Notes: a model not told the origin generated them from the letters alone. Counted from the stretch's first letter, positions 46,401-58,926 are shown. The stretch is 64,000 nucleotides of DNA from Saussurea involucrata (GCA_033807775.1 CM066318.1:87376879-87440878), one strand, 5' to 3'. A program made the numbers and translations.

Positions 46401-46763
46401 AAGCAAAACTCAGTGTCCACTTCCACAGCTGAAGCTGAGTATGTAGCCGCTGGAAGCTGCTGTTCTCAAGTCTTGTGGATGAGAAATCAACTACTAGACC
46501 ATGATCTTCAGCTCTCCAAAATTCCAATCTATTGCGACAGCACAAGTGCCATCGCTATAGCGAACAATCCAGTGCTACACTCAAAGACAAAACACATAGA
46601 AATCAGATATCATTTTATCAGAGATCATGCGATGAATGGTGATATAGAACTTCATTTTATCCCTACTGATTATCAGTTAGCTGATTTGTTTACCAAACCT
46701 CTTGATGATACAAGATTCAACTTTCTCATCAGCGAGCTTGGAATGCTGAACTTTGAAGGATAA
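43473..46763 (+). CDS. pol of element 2, intact frame
   Basis: Uninterrupted Copia pol of about 1,090 codons in the same frame as gag. Order: protease (DSG near 43515), GAG-pre-integrase (LWHKRLSHLNF), integrase core (HMDLFGPV, RSDHGTEF, NGVAERRN), RT (MDVKSAFLNG, YVDDIIFG), RNase H (YSDSDFAGC, CDSTSAIAIANN) and stop at 46761-46763. No ATG begins it; the first codons after the gag stop lead through TTGCAG|GTTAAG, so the protein is expected only as part of a gag-pol product or from spliced RNA. All catalytic motifs I looked for are present. Confidence 0.92.
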   Translation, partial: SSFVLQVKKGIWYLDSGCSRHMTGKKSLLAEYKEEKGPSVTFGGNGKGHTRGYGVLSNGTTSFRRVAYVEGLKHNLLSISQLCDMDNKVIFTKESCFVSDKKEKIALSGYCLENVYVINMDSTTTENSCFFSKASSDVNWLWHKRLSHLNFKTLNTLSSKELVTGLPQHSYAKESLCSACEKGKQTKASFKSKQVSSVSSPLQLLHMDLFGPVNKQSIAGKKYTLVIVDEFSRYTWVMFLRSKSDTPEELITFVRKMETLNNMTVRSIRSDHGTEFKNSSLDSFLESKGISHNFSSVRTPQQNGVAERRNRTIIEAARSMLSDSHLPTQFWAEAVNTACFTQNRSLIVKRFKKTAYELFHGRKPSISFLHIFGCQCYILNNRDALGKFDPKADDGIFLGYSSVSKAFRVFNRRRQTVEETIHVTFDESRSANSKPNADTEELNQWMFSHLGDSEDVPTTHAHTTENDGPTIIPNMQNSEAETSWVSAVPINTIPAVDPNVSEIPSISQQSVNEVTNASIPLLADNPEVAEASSSVSPVQTESATHAPAQRWTVNHPIDQILGDPNAGIQTRRSAGNICLFVNFISLTEPKKIDDALRDPNWVSAMQEELTEFERNKVWKLVRRPTDKTVIGTKWVYRNKLDEHGTVTRNKARLVAQGYRQEEGIDYDETFAPVARLESIRLFLAYVVHKNFTVHQMDVKSAFLNGKLNEEVYVEQPPGFSDPKRPGYVYKLDKALYGLKQAPRAWYDTLSTYLHLEKFERGKIDKTLFFRKIKGHIILVQIYVDDIIFGSTNPELCTRFADRMKDEYKMSMMGELTYFLGLQIKQTEKGTFINQGKYVKDMLKKFDLTESSAMKTPMAPPLILDKDTKGVPVNVTLYRGMIGSLLNLTASRPDIMFATCLCARYQAEPKISHMKAVKRIFRYLKGTANLGLWYPKDSGFDLTAYSDSDFAGCKMDRKSTTGGCQLLGGKLVSWTSKKQNSVSTSTAEAEYVAAGSCCSQVLWMRNQLLDHDLQLSKIPIYCDSTSAIAIANNPVLHSKTKHIEIRYHFIRDHAMNGDIELHFIPTDYQLADLFTKPLDDTRFNFLISELGMLNFEG

Positions 46764-47098
46764 ATCTTCAGCGGTTCACATTTAATCAGCGATACGTTTA
46801 TACATTCTTGTATAGGCTCTCGGATAAAATAAACTTGTACAATCCATTTCATCATCTTCTCTCTGAATAAATTTGGTTAAACTGATATCAAGGTATGTTT
46901 TCTCTCTCTGACAAAACGCATGAAAATGCAAGATTTCAAATTCTTACATCGCTGAATATCTCTTCCTTAACAGCGATATTTTGAAATTTCTTAAAACCCT
47001 CACTGATATTTCTATTCAGTGCTTCATATTTTCCAAAGAGTCCCTGAGTTTTTCTTTCAAAACCTCAGAGACAACGAAAGAATGTGAAAGGACAGTTG

Positions 47099-47254
47099 TG
47101 ACGTCATTGCAACGGATAACACCAGGCACGCTCTTTTTCTGACACACGTTTGCACGTTTCGTTGTCTATCCAATCAAATGCAAACACGTGTCCGTGTCAT
47201 GATGAAAAACTTTCCCGCTCAAGTTTTTCTCTCTCTACTCTCTTCCTATATAAA
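47099..47254 (+). promoter_or_regulatory. Candidate internal promoter for the third gene of element 2
   Basis: TGACGTCA at 47099-47106, CACGTG at 47185-47190 and TATATAAA at 47247-47254, in the same order and similar spacing as element 1. Confidence 0.55.
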
Positions 47255-47772
47255 CACTCTCAAAGTTTATATTTGTCTTTTACGCGAATCAATCTTTCTC
47301 CGCAAGAAAAGAACACTGTTGCATTTTGTGCTCTCAATCTTCAAGAACTGTTCATCATCTTCTTCATCAAACTCAAGGTTAATATGTTCTTATCTATTAT
47401 CAAATGCGAATAACTTGTTTTCGATCTTATCATTGTTTTACACAAGATCAAACAAAAGAACTCAAAAATAAAATCATTTTCTTTCATGGTTTTATAAACA
47501 CAACCATTTCATGGTTGTTCTTCAAGTTTTAAATCTAAAATCTTAAACTTGTTCTTCTTTCGTATCCATTTTTATTAAGAAACTAGAATACAAGGCTTAT
47601 GGGTGTTATATTCATTTTTTTTTAAAACAAGAAAAACCCTAATCTTCATTAAGACTTTTTTTTTGTCTGAATGAAATGGACAAAATTCGAAAAATCTTAA
47701 TGGAAATTTTCTTTCCACATTAAGATAATTCTTATTTGTTAACATCTTTGGTTGAACTGATAATACAGTGAA

Positions 47773-50700
47773 ATGGCAACTTCAAAGCTGAATGTTACCG
47801 CTGAGTCCATCTCCGCTGATTCTGAGGAACTGGAAATCACCAAAGCTCCTCAGGTTAAGTTTGAGCTGGATCAACTAGACTGGACAAAGGCAAACAACCT
47901 CTCAGCGCTTCTCGAGTTTCCCCCTCGGAAGCAGGTATCCCATCTAGACGACGCTGTAAATCTTTTGAAGAATAGCCCCATCTACACAGCACTGACAATC
48001 ACACCTCCTGCCAGTCAGCGTCTATTATCCCAATTCTGGTACTCTGCCAGACACACCGACCTACCCTCCGCCAAAGATCCATCTAAAACCATCAACTGCA
48101 TACTCAGCGATACTGAGTATGGCACCATCAAGATAACCCCCGCAATAATCCGCAAAGCTCTGAAATTCCCTAACGCTACCTCAGAAAATCCTTTCATTCC
48201 ATTACCTGACCACAAGAAGCACGCTGACAGGGAAGAAATCATTGCTTTCCTTGATGCGATGGGTTACATATGGGAGACTGGAAGAGACAAGCTACCTGAG
48301 AAGAAGCTGACGCTGATAAAGAAATCCAAGATGCCCAGCGAGATGAACTTCATCTTCGCTCACCTGATCAGCTGCATGACAGCGAAATCCGGATCTTCTG
48401 ATCAAGCCGCTCAACCTCAGCAGGCCATGGGTTACGCACTGCTGAAAGGTCTCAACATTGACTGGGCCTCCATCATCTATGAAGACCTCATTCAACGTGT
48501 TGATTCTGCCGCTGACCGACCAGCATGGGTTCCTTACCCACGATTCATCAGCGCCATCTTTCAATATGGCCTGAAGGACAACTATCCTGAAGAGGGTGAT
48601 CTGAAACTCTCTCAGATTGGCCCTAAAGTTCTCGACTTCAAGCCTGTCGCCAACGAGGTACGTCTCTCTACCCTTCTCACTCTACTAAATTCTTCGCTTT
48701 CTGTGGCTCCTTCAGCGACAATACCCCTCGCTGATTCCCAGGCCACAAAATCCATTCCTTCTAAGAAAAGGAAACAATCTCTTACCCCTCTTGATTCCAA
48801 AAGGATCAAGAAAACCAAGGAGCAACCCCAGCAATTTCATGCTGAAGACTCCTCAGCTCATTCTGAAGAGCTGAAGGAAAGTTCCGTGGTACGCTCTGCC
48901 ACACCAATTCAAGCCATCCCTTCTAAACCTACTTCAACGTCCTTAAACGCTGAGGTTAGAACTTTGGAATCTACCCAACCTTCTTCAGTCTCTCAAAAGA
49001 CTGATGAAGTACTTCTCAGCGAATCCAACGCTGAACTTGAAACCCAACCCCAATTCTTATCCTTCGATCCTCCCTCTATTTCTTTGGACACTCCTCCAGT
49101 TAAAACTGGAGATGCCATCATTCAAGAAGCCGTTGAAGCTTCTCAGCGAATGACGAAGAAAGGACCTGCAGAGATCTCCATCCCTCACGGAACTTTTGAG
49201 GGAGATATGGAACACTATGGAGGGACTCGAAACTTTGATGAGTTCGTCAACGCTCCTGCAGGTACAGATCCCACCTTAAACACTGTAACTAAACCTGAAA
49301 CTTCTGAGCTTTCCTTTGTTCATAAGTACTTATATGTTACAGGTCCTTATTTGGGAGACATCAACCAGTCTCTGAAGTCCATGGAGATGAAACTTACAGA
49401 TCTCACCACCGGTCTATCAAATAACTCTACATCTGTAACAAACGCTGGAGAGAATCTGACGAAGCTGACTGCTGTGGTGGAAAAGAAGGCCTCCTCTGAT
49501 GACATCAAAGACCTTGATAAAACTCTCGCCGACTTTGCCAAAGTGCTCTCCGACATCTACACTGACTACACCAACCTCAAATCGTCAGTTTCCACCGTTT
49601 CCAGCGAGGTTACAACGCTGAAGAAATCGGTTGGTACACTCGAAGGTGATATGTCCGTGGTCAAGACCGACTTGGGCTCAGTGAAGACCGACCTTAGTTC
49701 TGTCAAGACAATGATCGAGACGCTGGTGAACAAGGCAAACAATCCAGCTCCTGCTCCGGCCCCTGCACCTATTTTGGACTCATTCACCGCAGAGGATCGC
49801 CAAGAGCTGAAGAAAATCACGCCTGCTATTTCTGGCCTAGAAGACAGAATAGCTAAGCTTGAAGGTTGTGTGAAAGTCTCTGGCCCAGAAGACAGAGACA
49901 ACACCAATGCTAAGTCTACCCATTCCTCCCCCGCCCATCATGAGAAAGAGGGGGAGAAGAGCGCTGAACAGGAGAAGAGCGCTGAAGATCAAAATAAGAG
50001 CGCTGAAGACCTTTCCCATGATGAATCTATCAGGGGAGAGGGTAATGAAGATCTGATTACTGGACCTCAGGGAGATGAAAACCCTGAGGGAACCGAGAAC
50101 CTCGCCTCTGTATCTGAGGGGGAGCAACTCGAAGAAGATGCTGAGGAATCCGAAGCAGAAGAAGACGAAGACATCGACATCCCTGAAGCTGAACTATCCT
50201 CCTCTCCAAGGAACGATGATGATGATGATGATGAAGATGACGAATTCTTTGTCGTCAAACATGCTCCTCGAAAAGCTCTTAAAGGGGTTGTGATAACCGA
50301 ATCCACAGGGGAGAAGACAAAAACAAAGACAAAGGCATCGCTAAAGATGATAATCTGGCGATCCTGCTTGCAAAGCCGATTTGTCAGGTACACTAAACCT
50401 ATTTTCCTTCCCTGATCATCTCTGAACAATCAGTTATCCATTCCACAAACACCATACACATCCACATTATTTTTTTCTATCTTTTCTACCCAAGTTCTTC
50501 TACCCAGTTCTTATTTGTAAGATCGCTGCGTTTCAGCTAGTCCTCTCCCCAGTTTGAGGATATCGCTGAAGGATCTTCTATTGCGACTTCACCAATAATT
50601 CCAGCTACCGCTGAAGACATAATCCCAGTCTTAGATTTAATCTCTGAGACTGATGAACCAGAAGAACAACCTCTCTCGCACATAAACAGACCTTCCTCAG

Positions 50701-51797
50701 TTCCTCAAAGGCTGAGTGAAGAAGATCAAAAGAGGAGAGAAGAAATGATAAAGCGATTCGAGGATCAGCGAATCATTCTAAGGCGCGATCAACTACCTTC
50801 AGTTCCTCCTAAGTTCAGAATTTCAAAAGCTGAATACCAGGAACATCTCAGAGCTGAACGCCTCATCGCTGAAAGGAAGGAAGCTGAAGATAAAGACAGA
50901 GAATACGCCATCAAGCTCACTCAAGAATCTGTCAAAGACCCCAAGCTGAAGCGTATTCCCATTCAAATCCAACGAAAGCTTTGGGAACAAGCCCAGAAGA
51001 TCGTGGAAAAGAAAGCTGAAGTTTCTCAGACCACCCTGATCTGGTGTAAAGAGAAAATCCACTTCAGATATCGTCCATAGAAGATCAACAAGGTATTCAT
51101 CTTTGGAAGAACCTCCATCGGAGTACCTATTGTTGACATCAAACTGTTCAGAGAAGATGGCTCATCTGAAACCTTTCGTGCTGACACTGTAAAAAGGTAT
51201 GGTCTCTCTGAATGGCTGGAGATGAGGTTAGCTATCCAACCATCACAATCTAAGTACAAGGATCATTTCGAAAAGCTGATAAACAGACAGATCGATTTGA
51301 TATCTTCTTGTATGGATATTCCTCCTGTTCCTGATCTAAAGCCGAAAAGAAAAAGGGGCTCACCAAAGAAGAAACGTCAAGATTCAAACTCAGGTCCTGT
51401 CATACGAAATGAAACTGGAATCGGTTTCTCTCGCGCTGAAGTACTTGGTCCTGATCCTGATCTATCTGCCCTTGACATCTCTTTGCCACCATGTGAACTT
51501 TTCGTCCCTGGTAAAGTCATCAGTAATCCTTATGGAATATTCTTTCTTGACTACGACGGACGTAAATGCTTTCAACGGATCGCTGAGCTTCCAATCACTC
51601 CAATCGAACAGCTCAGAGATCTCATCTACTGGTGCGACTTCAGAAAAGACATTCAGGCACGACACCTAAAACCCTTGATTTTTGAAGCTGCTCTGAAGCT
51701 AAAGAATAAAGGAGAAAAGGTTCCTGACTGGATGATTCCAACTGAAAAGACAACCCTTGATGAACTTCTCATTAAGGAAGAACCCTTTGAAGGCTGA
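47773..51797 (+). pseudogene. Env-position third gene of element 2, two exons
   Basis: Exon 1 (47773-50387) is open without internal stops through the conserved N-terminal domain, the coiled coil (about 49350-49730), the PA-repeat, EKSAE units and acidic tract. A net 31-nt deletion relative to element 1 near 50330 then shifts frame just before the donor CAG|GTACAC (50387/50388). Two in-phase acceptors are possible, CTAG (50540) and CCCCAG (50552). Exon 2 (to 51797) has a nonsense TAG at 51078-51080. A 5'UTR intron (47378-47768) is predicted. No membrane segment seen. Function unknown; call by position and shared domain layout. Confidence 0.75.
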
Positions 51798-52050
51798 CAA
51801 CAATCACCTCTTTCTCTATTGTATCAGTCATCCTTCAGTACTTGTAATTTATTTCGCTTGTACTTGTAATCTTTCCTATTCATATTGTAACCTGATTCAA
51901 AGATTTAAAGAAAGATTTCAGCGAATGTACTTTACTCCATCAGTACTGAAAAGATCCCAGAAAACAGTAAAAGGGACAAATATTTTATGAGTTCTTTTTA
52001 TCCTTATGTTTTCATTAAATAGCAATTTTCTTTGTTGCTATGTCATAATC

Positions 52051-52064
52051 AAATAGGGGGAGAT
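52051..52064 (+). other. Polypurine tract of element 2
   Basis: Purine run with AGGGGGAGA just before the 3' LTR, identical to element 1. Confidence 0.85.
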
Positions 52065-53031
52065 TGTTGATCCAAACCCTCAGTGATTTGATAATGACCC
52101 TATCTTAAATACTTAGTGAAAATTGTAAGTAAACAATATGTATCAGAGTTTCACTATCGCTGATAAGTACTAAGATCTTACAGTACTGCTGATAGGAACT
52201 CTCGCTCTTTTAGATTAAACATTCAGCGAACACTGTTCACCATATCGCTGAGTCTGTTCAGTCCTTATGGTGATCGCTGATAAATTAGTTGTTTACTTAT
52301 GATCCCCGAAGACAAGATTCACGTCAACAAAGGTTCTACGCTGAAGTCGAAGATCAAGCTCAAAGAACCAGCGACAAGTCTCCTAATGAACTGATGCGGA
52401 TCAGCGAAGACTCAGATTTGTCCACTCAACGTGAAGTATCAAGTACAAGACTTTAGCTATCGCTGAACTTTATCATTCGCTGAATAGTAAATGATAATCG
52501 CTGAATCAACGAAAGCTGATCATGAAGTCCTCCGTACAAAGTACTTTTGTCTTAACCTCCCTTGCACGCCACCGTACGAAATGTCAGAAAAGAACCTCCG
52601 AAAATCTGAAATCGTACAACCACTCTGATACTACACTGTTCATTCATGCGGCTACTAAGGTTGTCAACAAAGGTCAATGACATGCAACCAATCCGCTGAT
52701 TACACGTGTAAAGTGTATACTGAATTGCATTAAATGCATGCAGTATATAAAGAGATGAACTCACTTCTTTTTGAAGTAACTTGCTAACTCTGGACAAGTT
52801 CAAATCTCTCTTAAGATAGGATTTTATTAGTAATCTCCTTATCTTTCTTAGTGCAAGAAACCTTAGTGTTCCAACTTGTTTAGATTTAGGTTTATCCTTA
52901 ATCTTGTTTCCGCAACAAGCTGTAAATTGTTAATGATTTATCAATAAACAATTTAGAAAAGTAAAATAGTGTGTTTGTATTCAACCCCCCCCCCCCTTCT
53001 ACAAACTTGTATAGGCCTTTCGGGACCAACA
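52065..53031 (+). repeat. 3' LTR of element 2
   Basis: 967 bp; TATA box 52744-52751; C-tract of 12, which accounts for the 4 bp length difference from the 5' LTR. Confidence 0.95.
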
Positions 53032-53036
53032 GATCC

Positions 53037-53566
53037 ACCAAGCAACATCATCATCCTGCACGTAAAATGATTCGGATATTAGTGGTACATAATTCAAATT
53101 CGAATTAAAACCAAAGTCAAGAAACTGACCTTGCCGTGGGTTTTGATCCTTGGATCCTTGCCCACTACCACTTGTGCTTGCTCCATTCTTACTCTTGACA
53201 ACCCGCCAATTCCGCTTGAGATGGCCGGTCATCCCACAGGTCCAACATGTTAATTTAACCTTTTTATTGGGCCCTTTCTTGGCTTCATTGAACTTACGTT
53301 TTCCCTTGAAGTTGTTGGACTTTCCCTCTTCCACCATGTTCACCGAAGGTGCATAAACCTCTTTTATCTTAGGTTTCTCAGCCTCTTGCGCCCGAAGAGA
53401 TTCCTCTATGCGCAAGTGACTGTCGAGTTGTACAAGGGACAACTCTTCCTTCTTGTGTTTCAACATATGTTTGAAATCTTTCCAAGAGGGGGGCAATTTA
53501 TCAATAATACTCGATACGAAGATGGATTCGTCCATCTTCATATCATGTTGTGGTGGGTGAATGATG
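53037..53566 (-). pseudogene. gag fragment of Copia 3
   Basis: The C-terminal half of a Tnt1-like gag: KLPPSWKDFKHML, HLRIEESLRAQE, and a zinc knuckle CWTCGMTGHLKRNW whose last cysteine is replaced by tryptophan, then DDDVAWWI, the start of the protease active-site region, cut at 53037 by element 2. The gag N-terminal part is missing; the sequence beyond 53566 is unrelated. Confidence 0.85.
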
Positions 53567-53573
53567 GTTGTTA

Positions 53574-53672
53574 TGATTTGTAAAAGATGTGAAAGATGGA
53601 CAAATAGTGAATAGTGATGGTTTGTGATTTGTGAAAGACGTGAAAGATGGACATATTGTGAATAGTGATGTT
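53574..53672. repeat. Imperfect ~50 bp tandem repeat
   Basis: Two units, GATTTGTxAAAGAxGTGAAA then GATGGACA...TAGTGAATAGTGATG-like, head to tail, just beyond the truncated gag of Copia 3. Confidence 0.85.
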
Positions 53673-54058
53673 TGCAAGGCAGTTGTGGTTGATGTGGCTG
53701 AGGTATACGTAGATGAGGTGGCAAAAAGTGACCCAACCCGTTGACCTAAGCAGGGTGGGTTGAGATTTTCAACCTATTCAAGTTGTCTAACCCACTTACA
53801 TTTATATAAATAAGTTGGGATGGTTTGAATATTCTGACCTGTTTTCAATTCATTTACAAATTGTTTTCAATCCATTTATAACACTACAAAATTTCATTTT
53901 ATTTCTAATAAGTTATGCTTTCAAATTTATTTGACTTTGTAGTTATGTTTCATTACAATTTTGAACAAATTATCTATATTTGAGGATCTGTTTCATTAAA
54001 TGGGTAACCTATTTAATTAACAAATTGGGGCTTTATAGTGATGTTATAAAAATAATTT
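53673..54058. other. Non-coding interval
   Basis: AT-rich, with degenerate CCCAACCCG-like motifs near 53730-53800. No gene seen. Confidence 0.4.
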
Positions 54059-54063
54059 CAGAT

Positions 54064-54538
54064 TATTAAAACCATATAACTCGTTTTTATTTAACAACAG
54101 ATCAAGAAATATTACAAACTTTAGTACTGTAAGAAAGAACAAACCCTAGTTACATAAGAAACTTACAAAGTTAACCTAACTAGAGAGAAAGAGAAAAACG
54201 AGAGCTAAAAGAATAATATTCAGATAGAAATTGTGTGTTGTGCTGAAAATGAAGAGATCTCCACATTAAATACTTCAATCTCATATTTCCATAATCAGTC
54301 CCTGAGATATTACACCTTCAGCCCTTGTAGTATGCATAAACGACTCCGCTACCCTTTAAGATCTTCCAAACATGAGGCGCAGTCCCTTGTGTCCTCAACA
54401 ATCAGTTCTTTGACATTTCAGCCTCTCTTATTTTTGTTTATTACATGTAATACCCTGAAATCTAGAAACATTTCAAGTTAGTAAAGTTTAACTACCAAAA
54501 AAGTCAAGATTGTTTAAATCTAACAACATCTTTTAACA
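54064..54538 (-). repeat. 3' LTR of Copia 4
   Basis: 475 bp. On the minus strand it follows the purine tract GAGGGCGGG (complement of 54539-54547). Confidence 0.94.
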
Positions 54539-54547
54539 CCCGCCCTC

Positions 54548-57500
54548 AATCTTGACTATGGAATAAATCTATCATTCTTAATTTGTCGCACAAATAATCA
54601 TGCTGAATGAAGAGAGAGACTTAGTAAAGATATCAACAGTGTTTTCCAAAGACTCGACCTTAACAGTTTTCAATAATCCACTAGCAATTTTATTTCTTAC
54701 TTGGTGAACATCAATCTCAATATGTTTAGTTTTCTCATGAAAAACTGGATTGTTTGCAATTTTAATTGCAGAATCGTTATCACACAAAAGATTTACAGGA
54801 AGTAAATCTGTGATATTAAGACTTGATAAAACTTCTACAATCCAAAGTATTTCACAAGTAGCGGCTGCCATAGCACGATATTCAGATTCTGCTGAAGATC
54901 GAGATACAGCAGTTTGATTTTTACTTTTCCAACAAATAAGAAAATTACCCAGAAATATACAATACCCTGTCACAGACCTTCTAGTGGATAAACATTTTCC
55001 CCAGTCAGCGTCCACATAAGCAGACAACTTGAAACAATCAGAAACAGTAAATGAAACACCCTTACCTGGAGCCTTCTTTAGATATCGTAGAACTCTAAGA
55101 GCTAAGTTCAAATGAGACCGACGTGGTGCATGCATAAATTGGCTAAGACTTTGTATTGCAAATGCAATATCAGGTCTTGTAGCCAACATATAAATGAGAC
55201 TTCCAATTAACCGTTGAAAACCAGAAATATCAGCTAGAGGAGGATCAGAAGAAGAACCTGACGACTCAGTTACTATCATGTTCATGTCCATTGGGGTATT
55301 GATCGGCTTACACCCTAAGTAACCAAAATCATTCAATAGTTCTAAACAGTACTTTCTTTGACTCATGCACAACCCGTCCTTAGTTTTTAAGATTTCTATT
55401 CCTAAGAAAAATTGTAAAGTTCCAAGGTCTTTAATCATAAAATTTGTTTGTAGGTGTTTTTTAATTCTGTGAATCTCACTCTTACTATTTCCAGTTATCA
55501 CAATATCATCTACATATACAAGAAGAATAATAAAAATTTTCCCAGATTTAAGAGTAAACAGAGAATAATCACTATTATTTTGATCAAACCCAAAATCAAA
55601 TAAGCATTTTGACAGCTTTTCATACCACTGACGTGTAGCCTGTTTTAAACCATACAAGGATTTCACTAATTTACAAACTTGATCATCATCATTAGAAAAA
55701 TACCCTTCAGGTAAAGTCATATAAACCTCTTCTGTTAAGTCACCATATAAGAAAGCATTGTTCACGTCAAGTTGATATAAAGGCCAATTAAACTGGACAG
55801 ACAATGCTATAACACATCTAACAGTTATCATTTTAACTACAGGAGAGAAAGTTTCTTCATAATCAAGACCTTCTCTTTGACTATAGCCCTTTGCAACCAG
55901 CCTAGCCTTGTACCTCTCTATTTCCCCATTAGACTTATATTTAATCTTATAAATCCATTTGCACCCTATAGGTTTTCTTCCTGTTGGAAGATCTGTAACA
56001 ATCCAAGTACCATTCCTATTAAGTGCTTCCATTTCATTGTTCATTGCAATTACCCAATTAGGATCCTTGCATGCCTCAGAATAACTACTAGGTTCAATGG
56101 ATTTATTTAGATTTGACACAAAACAAAAATTATCTTTTGTGAGATGAGAGTAATTTACAACTCTTTCAATACCATACTTTACTTTGCCTTCAACAACAAA
56201 TTCATCAAATTTCCGGGGAAACTGAGAAATTCTACTAGACTGTCTTATAGACTGTGAGGAAGGAGAATCAACACGAAGATTTTGAGGATTATGACCCTCA
56301 GGAGGGGGGTCTACAACATCATGAGTATCATGCTCATTATCAGTTTCTAAACTTCCTTGATTCCTAGCAGACAAGGTAGTGTCAGTACCAATTAACTGGT
56401 TGTCAACACTACCTATACTACCAGAGGAATTAGGACAACTATTTTGAGTTGTAGACCAAGCCCTAGATTCCTGATTGGGTAGATTTTCAGAAAGATCATT
56501 AGTAGAACTAGGAACATTATCAAAAAAAATTCAAAGTATTCAGATTTTCAACATAAGACTACATTCTCACTCATTTTAAAGGGGAAAACAGTTTCATAAA
56601 AAGTTACATCTCTAGATACCAAAAATTGCTTAGTATCAAGACTATACAGCCTATAGCCCTTTTTTGAATTCGAGTATCCAAATAAAACACACTTTTCAGT
56701 TCTAGAGCTGAACTTATCAAAATTGTTTTGTTTAACTGCAAAACATAAACACCCAAAATTTCTTAAATGAGTGAGAACAGGAGGGAATCCGTAGATAACT
56801 TCATAAGGACTTTTACCATTTAAGATGGACGATGGAGTTCTATTTATTAAGTAAGTCGCCGTGAGAACACATTCAGACCACAAGTACAAAGGAATCCCAG
56901 CCTAAAACATTAAAGCCCTTGCTACATTCAGTAAATGCCTGTGTTTACGTTCCACAACACCATTCTGTTGCGGAGTGTAAGTACAGGAGGTTTGATGTAT
57001 AATCCCATGAGAATTAAAAAAGGATGAAACCTTTTGATTTGAAAATTCCGTTCCATTATCACTTCTAACTGTCTTAATGTTTTTGTTAAACTGGGTTTGA
57101 ATGAGGTTAGAAAAGTTAACTATGTTGTCAAAAACTTCGTCCTTTCCTTTTAAAAGATAAACCCAAACTACTCTTGAAAAATCATCAACCACAGTTAAAA
57201 AGTATTTAAAACCATCCTTACTAGTAACTTTATACGGACCCCAGATATCTAAATGTATCAATTCTCCTATTTCCTTTGATTTATGATTGCTTAAATCAAA
57301 CTTTTTTCTTGTTTGTTTAGCTTGATGACAGATTTCACACGGAGGAGAAGGAGAGTCTAGTTTTATATTTAGTTTTTCTTTCAAAACATTTAGAACATGA
57401 TCAGCAGGGTGTCCTAATCTACTATGCCATAGCTGATATGACACATGACAGTTCATGGTAGTATTATAACAGGAAGACTTACCATTACAAGGTGAATTGA

Positions 57501-58926
57501 GAAAATATAGACCACCTGCCTCACTACCAGTCCCCATCAACCTCGTTCGTTGACAGTCCTGGATGTAGCATTTGTGTTCATCAAACCCAATAAACACTTT
57601 ATTATCTCTAGCTAACTTATGAACAGATAACATATCCACATTAAATTCTGGCACAACTAAAACATCAAATAAGCCCAATTCATCAGTGAGTTTCATGTCT
57701 CCTATTTTATTTATTTTTGCTTTAGATCCATTAGGGTGATTAATAATAAGACTCAAATATGACACATCAACCACATTGTTAAGACTACTGAAAGATGAGG
57801 TCATATGTTGAGTAGCGCCAGAATCTATAATCCAATTAGGGATAGATGAAGAGGAAGGAGACATACCTGCCATATTGGCAGATGCCACATTCGAGGAGTT
57901 GGAGCTAAGCAAAGTCAGAAGTTTAGAGACTTGCTCTTGAGTCAGAGATGGACCAGGAGTGCTAGAGGACTGATCAGTGTTATGAGTCTTGGAAGCATCA
58001 ACATTGTTAGAAGATGGTCTAAAATTTCCATTTACATTTGGTTTTCTTTGAAAATCTTTTGGCGGAAAACCTATTAACTTGTAACACCTTTCTATTGTAT
58101 GTCCAATCATACCACAATGCTTACATAACAGATTTGGATTTGGAGGCCTTATAGGTTTCCGTTTAGTTTCAGAAGTCTTACCAAAGAAAGCAGAAGATTG
58201 AGTTTTATTAGAAGAGTTAAGGTTAGATGTTCCTCTGTGAGATTCTTCTCTTGATATAATAGAGAAGGCTGTTTTAACAGAGGGAAGGGGGTCAGTAGTG
58301 AGAATAGTACTCCTTACTGGCTGGTAGACATCATCTAACCCCATCAAAAATTGCATAAGCTTTAAAAGTTGGTTATGTTTAGAAAAATCTTGGGAAGCAT
58401 TACAAGTGCAAGCAGGGAGTTTGACTAAGGCGTCAAACTGTTTCCATAGAGAGTTTAACCTATGATAGTAATCAGAGACAGATGACCCGTTTTGTGTTAG
58501 AGAATTAATTTTCTTATGTAGATTAAAAGTTACGGAGCCATCCACTTTATCATAGGTTTCTTTGAGTTCCAACCAGACATGAGAAGCACTTTTATAGAAA
58601 ACTTGACCAAGATATAACTCTTCAGTAATAGAACTTAAGATCCAAGATAAAACCACTGAGTTACATCTGTCCCACTGTTTAGCCAGGACAGGGTCAGTGG
58701 TAGGTCTGGTGCAAGATCCATCTATAAAACCAAGTTTATTTTTTGTTTCAAGAGCGAGGATCATTGCACAGGACCAAACCTTGTAATTGTCAGTCCCGTT
58801 TAACTTTAGATGAAGTAAAGAAGCCCCAGTGGTATCGCTGGGGTGCAGGTATAATGGATCACCAAAGTCAAGTTTGGTGATATGAGATACCCCCGTGTTT
58901 ACCAAAGCGTCTTCTTCGTCAGACAT
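54548..58926 (-). pseudogene. gag-pol of Copia 4, lightly damaged
   Basis: A single gag-pol gene starting MSDEEDALV at 58926. Gag of the Copia-like N-terminal type (LNGTDNYKVWS), knuckle CKHCGMIGHTIERC, protease IDSGATQHM, LWHSRLGHP, integrase with RSDNGTEF and NGVVERKH, RT with YVDDIVITG (about 55510), RNase H with CDNDSAIKIANN. Lesions: a TAG at 56902-56904, a TGA near 56548, a frame change near an 8-base A-run (56522-56529 on plus) and a frame change near 54613 that alters the last residues. I took the start at the ATG, not at an upstream non-ATG codon. Confidence 0.9.

Larger units (their letters stand above)
40024..53031 (+). mobile_element. Sirevirus-type Ty1/copia retrotransposon, element 2
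   Basis: Complete 13,008 bp element of the same family as element 1, with target duplication GATCC at 40019-40023 and 53032-53036, inserted in opposite orientation into Copia 3. The two LTRs differ by about two substitutions plus a C-tract length change, so this is a very recent insertion. Its pol frame is uninterrupted, unlike element 1, but gag and the third gene carry lesions, so it could at most act with help from other copies. Confidence 0.95.
35879..53566 (-). mobile_element. Tnt1/Tork-like Copia element (Copia 3), interrupted by element 2
   Basis: A minus-strand Copia remnant. The 3' LTR (36498-35879) and pol (40018-37009) are separated from gag (53566-53037) by the whole of Sirevirus element 2, which inserted at GATCC within the protease-coding region. 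The 5' LTR and the gag N-terminus are missing. Several nonsense codons and a frameshift show it is old relative to element 2. Confidence 0.85.

Noticed and set aside
54233..54481. 82-codon open frame, repeated at 60591-60839
   Set aside because: Both copies lie inside the Copia 4 LTRs, antisense to the element.
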